A stretch of DNA of 12,434 nucleotides. Origin: Actinomycetota bacterium. Lineage in GTDB: Bacteria > Actinomycetota > Thermoleophilia > Solirubrobacterales > Solirubrobacteraceae. Positions 1-5,433 of this stretch are shown here, one piece after another; the first letter of the stretch is position 1; each line of letters opens with the position of its first letter. The notes under the pieces are model-generated. The model searched no databases. It saw nothing but the letters and a program-made list of their open reading frames with translations, and was not told the origin of the DNA. The translations under genes were made by a program, and so were the position numbers. The stretch covers positions 1-12,434 of the forward strand of contig WLNV01000025.1 of assembly GCA_009699615.1 (NCBI GenBank), given 5' to 3'.

Positions 1-2
1 AC

Positions 3-251
3 GTCAACACTTGGGCGCTGGGACCGCTGGCAGCCGGTGCCGAACGGAGCTTCATCTGGCTGCTGAGCGCAAGTCAGCCCGGCACCAGAACGATTGAATA
101 CCGCGCCGGAGCCGGTTTGGGCGGCAAGGCGCGGGCCGTCACCGCGAGCGGCGGGATCCCAGCCGGGTCGCTCACAGTGAACGTCACGAGGCGCCCTCAG
201 GATTCATCTGTCGACCCCGCCACGGGCGAAGTTGTGCAGAAAGGCCAGTAG
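3..251 (+). CDS. C-terminal fragment of an exported/surface protein (partial, 5' end outside window)
   Basis: An open frame enters from the left edge in frame 3 and ends at a TAG, leaving 82 visible residues and no start codon. It begins VNTWALGPLAAGAERSFIWL and continues with alternating hydrophobic and polar residues, including RTIEYRAGAGLGGKARAV, then ends in a polar tail (PQDSSVDPATGEVVQKGQ). A 'W-x-L-G-x-L-x-x-G' turn followed by beta-strand-like segments recalls CARDB/DUF11-type extracellular beta-sandwich repeats, in which 'G-x-L-x-P-G' precedes the last strands. That assignment is an inference from a short fragment. No transmembrane anchor or sorting signal is visible at this end. It converges on glnK with only 12 bp between the two stop codons. 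The frame is open throughout and its composition matches the neighbours, so I consider it real, but the function is unknown. Confidence 0.55.
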   Translation, partial: VNTWALGPLAAGAERSFIWLLSASQPGTRTIEYRAGAGLGGKARAVTASGGIPAGSLTVNVTRRPQDSSVDPATGEVVQKGQ

Positions 252-263
252 GCGGCCGCTCGA

Positions 264-635
264 CTACTTGGCGTCGTCGACCGCTTCAGGATGCGCCTGC
301 AGTACCTCTTCGCCTGACTCTCCCGTGCGGACGCGGAAGGCGGCATCTACCGGCATCACGAAGATCTTGCCGTCCCCCACCGCGCCGGTGCGGCCATGCT
401 TCAGGATCGACTCGACGACAGCTTCGACGTCGGCGTCCGAAACTACGCAGTTGATCTGCACCTTTGGCCGGAGGTAGTTGGTCAATTCGGCTCCGCGGTA
501 GGTCTCGACGATCCCCTTCTGACGACCCGAGCCCTTCACCTCGAGCACAGTCATCGACGGGAATCCCAGCTCCAACAGCTCCAGGCGGATCGGCTCGAAA
601 GCCTCATGACGGATGATCGCTTCAATCTTCTTCAT
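264..635 (-). CDS. glnK: Nitrogen regulatory protein PII (GlnK/GlnB family)
   Basis: This is a PII signal-transduction protein of 123 residues (the family is usually about 112). PII trimers sense ATP/ADP and 2-oxoglutarate and bind targets such as AmtB. Visible landmarks are the MKKIEAII N-terminal strand, VKGSGRQKG (33-41) leading into the T-loop, YRGAEL (46-51), the B-loop signature TGAVGDGKIFV (83-93) and the C-loop FRVRTGE (100-106). About 15 residues follow, ending in an acidic tail. The start was chosen at the ATG that yields MKK; an AAAGGAG Shine-Dalgarno lies 8 nt upstream, and a longer frame up to 746 would run into amtB. It sits 22 bp downstream of amtB on the same strand, the classic amtB-glnK arrangement, which points to control of AmtB. 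Oddity: the residue at the canonical uridylylation/adenylylation position 51 is Leu rather than Tyr, and position 49 is Ala rather than the Ser phosphorylated in cyanobacteria. Family assignment is secure; GlnK rather than GlnB is inferred from linkage. Confidence 0.95.
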   Translation of the reverse strand: MKKIEAIIRHEAFEPIRLELLELGFPSMTVLEVKGSGRQKGIVETYRGAELTNYLRPKVQINCVVSDADVEAVVESILKHGRTGAVGDGKIFVMPVDAAFRVRTGESGEEVLQAHPEAVDDAK

Positions 636-643
636 TACGCAAG

Positions 644-650
644 CTCCTTT
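644..650 (-). promoter_or_regulatory. Ribosome binding site of glnK
   Basis: Reading the minus strand, AAAGGAG lies 8 nt before the ATG at 635. It fixes the PII start at MKK and argues against the longer open frame starting near 746, which would overlap the last 89 bp of amtB. It lies wholly in the 22-bp gap after the amtB stop codon, so glnK has its own initiation signal on the shared transcript. Confidence 0.8.
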
Positions 651-657
651 TGGCTGC

Positions 658-2091
658 TTATGAGGATACGCCCGACGAACCGAACTGGGGGGCCGCACCG
701 TAGCCAACCAGCTCCGGCGCCGGAATGAACTGCTCCGGGTAGCCATACATGCCGTGCTCGGAGATATCGAGCCCTGCGTCTTCTTCGGCCTCAGTGACGC
801 GCAGGCCGTAGGTCTTCTTGATTACCCAGAAAGTGGCGTAGCTGGTGATGAAGACGAAGGCGAAGACCACGGCCACGCCGATCGTCTGGTCACCCAACTG
901 ACCGAACGAACCTGTGTAGAGCAGGCCGCCCTTCCCGACTGCGTTGTACTCAGCCAGCACCGGCAGCGTGAAGAGACCGCAGGAGAGCGTTCCCCAAATG
1001 CCGCAGAGTCCGTGAGCGGTAAGAGCGCCGACAGGGTCGTCGAGCCGCTTGTCGATCGCGTAGACGCCGAGCGGCACGATGAAGCCGGCGATCAGGCCGA
1101 TCACGACACCTGCCCACGGAGCTACGTAGCCCGAGGGCGCTGTGATCGCGACCAAGGCGCCGATCATGCCGTTGCCAGCCATGCCGATGTCGATCGTGCG
1201 CGTCTTCAGCCAGCTGACCAGAAGCGCTCCGAGCGTTCCAGCGCCCGCTGCCAGCAGCGTCACGAGTGCAACCTCGGTGAAACGACCGTCCATTGCGCCG
1301 AGTGTTGATCCGGGATTGAAGCCGAACCAGCCGACCAGCAGAATGATCACGCCGAGGCCAAAGAGCGGCATGTTGTGGCCGGGGATTGCGCGCGGGCGCC
1401 CGGCGGCATCGTATTTTCCCTTCCTCGCACCCAACAGCAGCAGCACTGCGAGGCCGGCCGTCGCGCCTACAAGATGCACGGCGGTCGAACCGGCGAAATC
1501 CTGCATCCCGAGCGTCGCCTGAAGCCACCCTCCTCCGAAGACCCAGCCCGAGGCGATCGGATAGATCAGGCCAGCGAAGATCACGGCGAAGATCACGTAG
1601 ACGCCAAACTTGATCCGCTCCAACGTCGTACCCCAGACGATTGCCAGAGAGACGGCGCAGAAAACGAACTGGAAGAACCACTTCGACTCGATCGTCGCGT
1701 CTGAGAAGCCCATCACGGGGAATGCCGTCGTCGGATCGCCGTAATTGCGGAGAAAGAAGCCCTCGGTGCCGATGACCTTGCCGCTCGCGCCGCCGAAGGC
1801 AAACGCGAAGCCGACAGCCCAATAGAGAATTGCGGCGATCGAGAAGTTGGTCAGGATCTTGGCGACGATCGTGCCGGCATTCTTGCCGCGCGAGAAACCG
1901 ATCTCAAGCAGCGCGAACCCGGCCTGCATGAAGAGCACGAGACAGGCTGCAACAAAGACCCACATCGAGTTGATCCCAACCGTGTCCGGAACACCGGCAG
2001 CATTGAAGATGTCGGCCGAAGCGACGGTTGGCGCAGCGAGCATCATCACGCAACTGGTGAGAGCGGTGGTGATCAACGAAGAGCGCTTCAT
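658..2091 (-). CDS. amtB: Ammonium transporter AmtB
   Basis: This is an Amt/MEP/Rh-family ammonium channel of 477 residues in the cytoplasmic membrane. Residues 1-26 form a likely signal peptide (MKRSS, a hydrophobic stretch, then VASA before Asp27), as in other Amt precursors. About eleven hydrophobic helices follow. The pore twin histidines are visible as H206 (DFAGSTAVHLVGA, with D198 eight residues before, as in E. coli D160/H168) and H360 (LTAHGLCGIWGTL). The cytoplasmic C-terminal region with GLRVTEAEEDAGLDISEHG (429-447) is the conserved element that couples subunits and contacts PII. A 25-residue tail extends beyond it. I chose the ATG at 2091 because GGAGG lies 4 nt upstream and the signal peptide begins there. 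The frame stays open to 2268, but the extra 59 residues are arginine-rich and unlike the family. glnK follows after 22 bp; glnN diverges upstream. Confidence 0.96.
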   Translation of the reverse strand: MKRSSLITTALTSCVMMLAAPTVASADIFNAAGVPDTVGINSMWVFVAACLVLFMQAGFALLEIGFSRGKNAGTIVAKILTNFSIAAILYWAVGFAFAFGGASGKVIGTEGFFLRNYGDPTTAFPVMGFSDATIESKWFFQFVFCAVSLAIVWGTTLERIKFGVYVIFAVIFAGLIYPIASGWVFGGGWLQATLGMQDFAGSTAVHLVGATAGLAVLLLLGARKGKYDAAGRPRAIPGHNMPLFGLGVIILLVGWFGFNPGSTLGAMDGRFTEVALVTLLAAGAGTLGALLVSWLKTRTIDIGMAGNGMIGALVAITAPSGYVAPWAGVVIGLIAGFIVPLGVYAIDKRLDDPVGALTAHGLCGIWGTLSCGLFTLPVLAEYNAVGKGGLLYTGSFGQLGDQTIGVAVVFAFVFITSYATFWVIKKTYGLRVTEAEEDAGLDISEHGMYGYPEQFIPAPELVGYGAAPQFGSSGVSS

Positions 2092-2095
2092 GAAA

Positions 2096-2100
2096 CCTCC
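2096..2100 (-). promoter_or_regulatory. Ribosome binding site of amtB
   Basis: On the minus strand GGAGG lies 4 nt before the ATG at 2091, within ATCTGGAGG. It decides the amtB start in favour of the signal-peptide-bearing protein rather than the longer frame to 2268. The eight bases ATCTGGAG also form the ribosome binding site of the divergent glnN gene. Confidence 0.75.
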
Positions 2101-2266
2101 AGATCGAGTTGAAGGAAGTCTTGCGCTGGAACTGCGATCCACTGTTGGCCGCAGGTAGAAAGATCGAACCTCGCTCCTAGCCAATCTGGAGAATCGCTCC
2201 GCGCGCGCCCCGACACAATCGGCAGTACCGCACGGCACTCGGTTTAGACATCGGGATAACGTGACC

Positions 2267-2280
2267 AAGCGAGATCGCTT
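2267..2280. repeat. Short palindrome AAGCGA-GA-TCGCTT upstream of glnN
   Basis: Two perfect 6-bp arms flank a 2-bp centre, in the half of the divergent region nearer glnN and about 60 bp before its start codon. The compact symmetry suits a dimeric repressor or activator. No regulator can be named from the sequence, and a 6-bp dyad can occur by chance in 249 bp of GC-rich DNA. Confidence 0.35.
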
Positions 2281-2299
2281 CTAGTCTCGTCATCGTCAC

Positions 2300-2316
2300 T
2301 CGCGCGAAGAGCGCGA
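2300..2316 (+). repeat. GC-rich hairpin in the glnN leader
   Basis: TCGCGC and GCGCGA pair perfectly around a GAAGA loop, ending 24 nt before the glnN start codon and 14 nt before its Shine-Dalgarno. If transcription starts upstream, the mRNA would carry a stable stem just ahead of the ribosome binding site. There is no T-run after it (the next bases are A-rich), so it is not an intrinsic terminator. Confidence 0.35.
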
Positions 2317-2330
2317 AAACCAACAAATCT

Positions 2331-2334
2331 GGAG
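2331..2334 (+). promoter_or_regulatory. Ribosome binding site of glnN
   Basis: GGAG, within ATCTGGAGATC, lies 6 nt before the ATG at 2341 and supports that start. The surrounding octamer ATCTGGAG also appears on the other strand in front of amtB. Confidence 0.75.
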
Positions 2335-2340
2335 ATCAAG

Positions 2341-4491
2341 ATGGCTTCGAAGACGCGCCAGCAGAACGTAACCGCCGCTCAGTGGGCAGCCACCGGAGAC
2401 GGCAGCGGTCAGTCCGACATCACCGAATCTGCGGCCGCCATTTACGGCGAGAATGTCTTCAACCTCGCAGCGCAGAAGGCGCGCTTGCCAAAAACCGTCT
2501 TCACCAAGCTGCAGAAGACACTCGCTGACGGCGCGCCGCTCGATCCGGCGCTGGCCGACGCGATCGCTGACGCAATGCGCTCATGGGCGATGGAGCACGG
2601 CGCAACACACTTCACGCACTGGTTCCAGCCGCTGACCAACATGACGGCTGAGAAGCACGACTCGTTCTTCGAGCCCGTCGGAGACGGAACGGCGCTTGCC
2701 GCCTTCTCCGGTAAGGAGCTGATTCAGGGGGAGCCGGACGCCTCCTCGTTCCCGACCGGCGGCATTCGCGCAACCTTCGAGGCTCGCGGCTACACGGCTT
2801 GGGATCCAACTTCGCCGGCCTTCATCCTCGAGAACCCGAACGGATCGGTCCTCTGCATCCCAACAGCCTTCGTCTCGTGGACCGGAGAAGCACTGGACCA
2901 CAAGACGCCTCTGCTGCGCTCGATGGATTCGCTCTCAAGCGTTGCGCTGCGGGCGCTGAAGCTGTTTGGCGACAAGGTCGCCGCCCGCGTCTTCACAACG
3001 GTCGGACCTGAGCAGGAGTACTTCCTGATCGACGAGCAGTACTTCTACGAGCGGCCCGACCTCTACACGACCGGCCGCACGCTGTTTGGCGCGAAGCCGC
3101 CGAAGGGCCACGAGCTGGACGAGCACTACTTCGGAACCATTCCTGAGCGCGTCCTTGCCTGCATGCTCGAGACCGAACGTGAGTTGCAGCGGCTCGGCGT
3201 GCCGGTCAAGACGCGTCACAACGAGGTTGCGCCGTCGCAGTACGAACTGGCTCCGATCTTCGAGAACTCGAACGTTGGCTCCGACCATCAGCAGCTGACG
3301 ATGCAGGTGCTTGAAAACGTCGCTCGCCGCTACGGCCTCGTCTGCCTTATGCATGAGAAGCCATTTGCCGGCGTCAACGGCTCGGGCAAGCACAACAACT
3401 GGTCGATGGGCACTGACAGCGGCCAGAACCTGCTCGAACCGGGAGATACGCCGGCCGAGAACATCCAATTCCTCTTCTTCTGCGTCGCCGTAATCGCCGC
3501 CGTCGACCGTCACCAGGAGCTGCTGCGCGCCAGCGTCGCAAACGTAGGTCAGGATCACCGCCTAGGCGCAAATGAAGCGCCGCCAGCGATCATCTCGATC
3601 TTCCTCGGGCGCGAACTGGAGCGGGCCTTCAACGCTGTTGCGTCGGGCAAGGCCACAGACAGCGCTGCCGGAAACTTCCTCGGGCTCGGAACACCGGTGC
3701 TGCCTCCCCTGCCGCTCCACGGCGGCGACCGCAACCGCACCTCGCCGTTTGCCTTTACCGGCAACAAGTTCGAATTCCGCGCGCTCGGATCGAGCATGTC
3801 GCTCGGCTTTGTCAACACTGCGCTGAACACGATCGTCGCTGAGTCGATCGACATGATGGTCGACGAAGTTGAGGCCGCAAAGAAGAAGGGCAAGAAACGC
3901 CCGGACGCGATCCTCGACACGATCAAGAAGACCTGGAAGGCACATAAGAGGATCGTCTTTGACGGTGACGGCTACGCCGACGCTTGGCAGAAAGAAGCCG
4001 CCGCGCGTGGCCTCGCCAATCTGCGCACAACGCCGGATGCGCTTCCCTGGATCGTCGCGAAGTCAACCGTTCAGGTCTTCGAGCAGTACAACGTTCTCAA
4101 CGAGCGCGAGCTTGAGGCCCGCTTTGAGGTCGCCGTCGAGCAGTATTCGACGAAGCTCAACATCGAGGCTGAGACCGCTGCCTCGATGGCACGCACGATG
4201 ATCCTGCCGGCCGCCGTCCGCTACCTGGCGGAGTGCAAGGAGGCCGGGATGACCTCGCTTGCGAGCGAGCTGAAGTCGTCAGCCGACGAGTTCGTCAAGC
4301 GACTCCGGGTGTTGGAGAAGGCCAACGCCTCCCACCCGGCAGCCGAAGGGCTCAAGGAGGCCGAGTACATGCGCGACAAGGTGATCCCGGCGATGGACAG
4401 GACGCGCGAGACGGCAGACAAGCTCGAAGGCCTAGTCGCAGATGATCTATGGCCGTTGCCGAAGTACTCGGAGATGCTCTTCATCAAGTAG
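2341..4491 (+). CDS. glnN: Glutamine synthetase type III (GSIII)
   Basis: ATP-dependent ligation of ammonium to glutamate in the cytoplasm, the step that consumes ammonium imported by AmtB. At 716 residues it matches GSIII (about 700-730), not GSI or GSII (about 350-470). GSIII landmarks are clear: THFTHWFQPLT (89-99) and FSGKELIQGEPDASSFPTGG (122-141) in the N-terminal part. The catalytic barrel carries metal and substrate residues: GPEQEY with E224 and E226, TRHNEVAPSQYE with E295 (291-302), GSGKHNNWS with H351 (347-355), DHRLGANEAPP (405-415), and NRTSPFAFTGNKFEFR with E478 (465-480). A long helical C-terminal region follows, as in the GSIII dodecamer. I do not see the GSI-type adenylylation segment. 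The start has GGAG 6 nt upstream. It diverges from amtB-glnK across 249 bp, so co-regulation by nitrogen status is likely. It converges on the 4562-5206 gene with no clear terminator in the 70-bp gap. Confidence 0.96.
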   Translation: MASKTRQQNVTAAQWAATGDGSGQSDITESAAAIYGENVFNLAAQKARLPKTVFTKLQKTLADGAPLDPALADAIADAMRSWAMEHGATHFTHWFQPLTNMTAEKHDSFFEPVGDGTALAAFSGKELIQGEPDASSFPTGGIRATFEARGYTAWDPTSPAFILENPNGSVLCIPTAFVSWTGEALDHKTPLLRSMDSLSSVALRALKLFGDKVAARVFTTVGPEQEYFLIDEQYFYERPDLYTTGRTLFGAKPPKGHELDEHYFGTIPERVLACMLETERELQRLGVPVKTRHNEVAPSQYELAPIFENSNVGSDHQQLTMQVLENVARRYGLVCLMHEKPFAGVNGSGKHNNWSMGTDSGQNLLEPGDTPAENIQFLFFCVAVIAAVDRHQELLRASVANVGQDHRLGANEAPPAIISIFLGRELERAFNAVASGKATDSAAGNFLGLGTPVLPPLPLHGGDRNRTSPFAFTGNKFEFRALGSSMSLGFVNTALNTIVAESIDMMVDEVEAAKKKGKKRPDAILDTIKKTWKAHKRIVFDGDGYADAWQKEAAARGLANLRTTPDALPWIVAKSTVQVFEQYNVLNERELEARFEVAVEQYSTKLNIEAETAASMARTMILPAAVRYLAECKEAGMTSLASELKSSADEFVKRLRVLEKANASHPAAEGLKEAEYMRDKVIPAMDRTRETADKLEGLVADDLWPLPKYSEMLFIK

Positions 4492-4561
4492 CTCTGAGGT
4501 TTTCGGGTGCTGGTGGCCGAGAAGCGATCAGCTTTGGCGTGGGTTGTTTGCGCGGCTAAGA

Positions 4562-5206
4562 CTACGACGGAAATAGTTGAAGGAAGATCAAGAGAAAGCC
4601 GCCGATTATTCCCAAGATCGCCGCCGCCACCCCGATCGTTGTGGCCGGCGGAAGCGGCTTAGTCGGCAGCAGCCAGCCTCCGAGCAGCTTCGAGAGTTGC
4701 GGCAGCCAGACCAGCATCACCAGCGACATCGCGATCGCGTTGGTCAGCAGTGTCGACAGCGCGAAAGGCACTGTCACCAACTGAGCCAGAATCTCGTGGG
4801 CGATAATCACGGTCGGGTAGAGCGCCATGATCCCCGTGATCAGCTGCTTCCACTTTGTCGGTGCACCCGGCCCGGGCTTAGTACTCAGACCGAAATTCAA
4901 CCAGTCCTGCTGCCCGATTCGGACCGACGAGAATTCTGAATCCCTCGTGTATGGCTCAATTTCGACGAGCAGTTCAGCGAGCTCTGAGGAGTGCGCCCAA
5001 TCGTGCGATGCCTGTTTGGTATCGAACTTGACGATCTGCGTCCAGAAGTCCTGTTTACCTTCGACTGCAGGGAGCTGTTCGTAGCTAACAAATCCTGGGG
5101 TAACCGACAGTTGTGCGCCGATCTTCTCGCTCCACTGCCGATATTGCGCCTCATAATCAGAATGAACCCAACGAGTCGACACGAAAGCCACACCATCTGT
5201 CGTCAT
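4562..5206 (-). CDS. Membrane-anchored antibiotic biosynthesis monooxygenase (ABM)-fold protein, COG3224-like
   Basis: The protein has 214 residues. Residues 5-105 form an ABM-type ferredoxin-like domain: VAFVSTRWVHSDYEAQYRQW (6-25), TPGFVSYEQLPA (36-47), DFWTQIVKFDTKQASHDWAHS (53-73, with the tryptophan-containing strand and W70). After a proline/glycine linker (110-116), PTKWKQLITGIMALYP (116-131) starts the membrane part typical of COG3224 proteins, with hydrophobic segments at about 121-145, 148-170 and 188-211. The family has no generally assigned reaction; small ABM domains act as cofactorless oxygenases or bind heme or other ligands, so the substrate is unknown. The start has GGAGG 9 nt upstream (5216-5220), inside a small AGCC-GGA-GGCT hairpin. 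It diverges from metH across 227 bp and converges on glnN. GC is visibly lower than in neighbours (31 of 60 G+C in 4921-4980 against 39 of 60 in metH 6121-6180, hand-counted single lines), which suggests acquisition or relaxed constraint. Confidence 0.8.
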   Translation of the reverse strand: MTTDGVAFVSTRWVHSDYEAQYRQWSEKIGAQLSVTPGFVSYEQLPAVEGKQDFWTQIVKFDTKQASHDWAHSSELAELLVEIEPYTRDSEFSSVRIGQQDWLNFGLSTKPGPGAPTKWKQLITGIMALYPTVIIAHEILAQLVTVPFALSTLLTNAIAMSLVMLVWLPQLSKLLGGWLLPTKPLPPATTIGVAAAILGIIGGFLLIFLQLFPS

Positions 5207-5381
5207 AAGATCCAGCCTCCGGCTTGAATGGGATACGCGTCGGCAGGCTACCCCAAGGGCTGATGCGGCGGCCCGCGCGGCGCTGGCGAGCTTGTTCCTG
5301 ATGCCTACTGGAGCCTTGGCTTCGCAGCTTCAAGCATCGCTTCTCCGCGCCGGTGAGCGGGGCTATTTTGCCGGTCGCGAG

Positions 5382-5405
5382 ACCTTGACACGCTTATGTC
5401 AAGGT
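5382..5405. promoter_or_regulatory. Perfect 9-bp inverted repeat, candidate operator upstream of metH
   Basis: ACCTTGACA and TGTCAAGGT are perfect reverse complements around the 6-bp spacer CGCTTA. The repeat lies 28 bp before the metH start codon and contains TTGACA, a perfect -35 hexamer, on both strands, so a bound dimer could affect either divergent gene. An ACCTT...AAGGT frame recalls MerR-family sites, but no -10 sits at the 19-20 bp spacing such promoters use, so I do not assign a regulator. As RNA it would form a 9-bp stem followed by a T-rich stretch (TATCTGTTTT), so an attenuator-like role is an alternative. The symmetry is seen; the function is inferred. Confidence 0.6.
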
Positions 5406-5420
5406 TATCTGTTTTGCTGC

Positions 5421-5426
5421 TAATCT
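5421..5426 (+). promoter_or_regulatory. Possible -10 element (TAATCT) of a leaderless metH transcript
   Basis: TAATCT fits the TAnnnT pattern of actinobacterial -10 elements and ends 7 nt before the metH ATG, the distance expected if transcription starts at the start codon itself. The bases between it and the ATG (ACGGCCA) contain no Shine-Dalgarno, which also fits a leaderless start. No good -35 lies 16-18 bp upstream; that position falls in the right arm of the inverted repeat. Confidence 0.4.
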
Positions 5427-5433
5427 ACGGCCA

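Larger units (their letters stand above)
2092..2340. promoter_or_regulatory. Divergent amtB-glnK / glnN control region
   Basis: These 249 bp separate two divergent nitrogen-assimilation units and must hold both promoters. I could not place convincing -10/-35 pairs. What is visible: a 10-bp direct repeat AATCTGGAGA at 2183-2192 and 2326-2335 (the second is the glnN ribosome binding site); a 7-bp direct repeat TCGCTCC at 2171-2177 and 2194-2200; a dyad AAGCGA/TCGCTT at 2267-2280; and a short GC-rich hairpin at 2300-2316. I looked for a tandem actinobacterial GlnR box (GTnAC-n6-GaAAC) and did not find a good one. The amtB frame stays open through part of this region (to 2268), but I regard that as non-coding because of the start evidence at 2091. 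Confidence 0.6.
5207..5433. promoter_or_regulatory. Divergent control region between the ABM-fold gene and metH
   Basis: These 227 bp lie between two divergent start codons. The part nearest the ABM-fold gene holds its ribosome binding site (5216-5220). The middle (about 5240-5360) is GC-rich without a recognisable element: I looked for a cobalamin riboswitch B12 box and for SAM- and SAH-riboswitch cores and saw none. The end nearest metH becomes AT-richer and carries the inverted repeat at 5382-5405 and a TAnnnT element at 5421-5426. No small ORF stands out. Confidence 0.55.

Noticed and set aside
636..746. N-terminal extension of the PII frame by 37 codons
   Set aside because: The extension overlaps the end of amtB, is arginine/serine-rich and unlike PII. 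The ATG at 635 has a good AAAGGAG 8 nt upstream and gives the canonical MKKIEAII start.
2092..2268. N-terminal extension of the amtB frame by 59 codons
   Set aside because: It would place arginine-rich sequence before a clear signal peptide, and GGAGG sits directly before the ATG at 2091.
2240..2290. GlnR box in the amtB/glnN divergent region
   Set aside because: GTGAC at 2261 is not followed at the right spacing by GAAAC-like half sites on either strand.
4516..4538. Imperfect stem (AAGC-GATCA-GCTT with flanking GCC/GGC) between the convergent glnN and ABM-fold genes as a bidirectional terminator
   Set aside because: The stem core is only 4 bp, is interrupted by unequal bulges, and no T-run follows on either strand.
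5382..5413. Inverted repeat read as a MerR-type promoter (TTGACA with a 19-20 bp spacer)
   Set aside because: The hexamers at that spacing (TGTTTT, GTTTTG) do not resemble a -10 element.
5207..5433. Cobalamin, SAM or SAH riboswitch upstream of metH
   Set aside because: Expected by function, but I find no B12-box-like sequence or SAM/SAH aptamer core. A short match around CTGGAGCCTTGGC is too poor. A covariance-model search would settle it.
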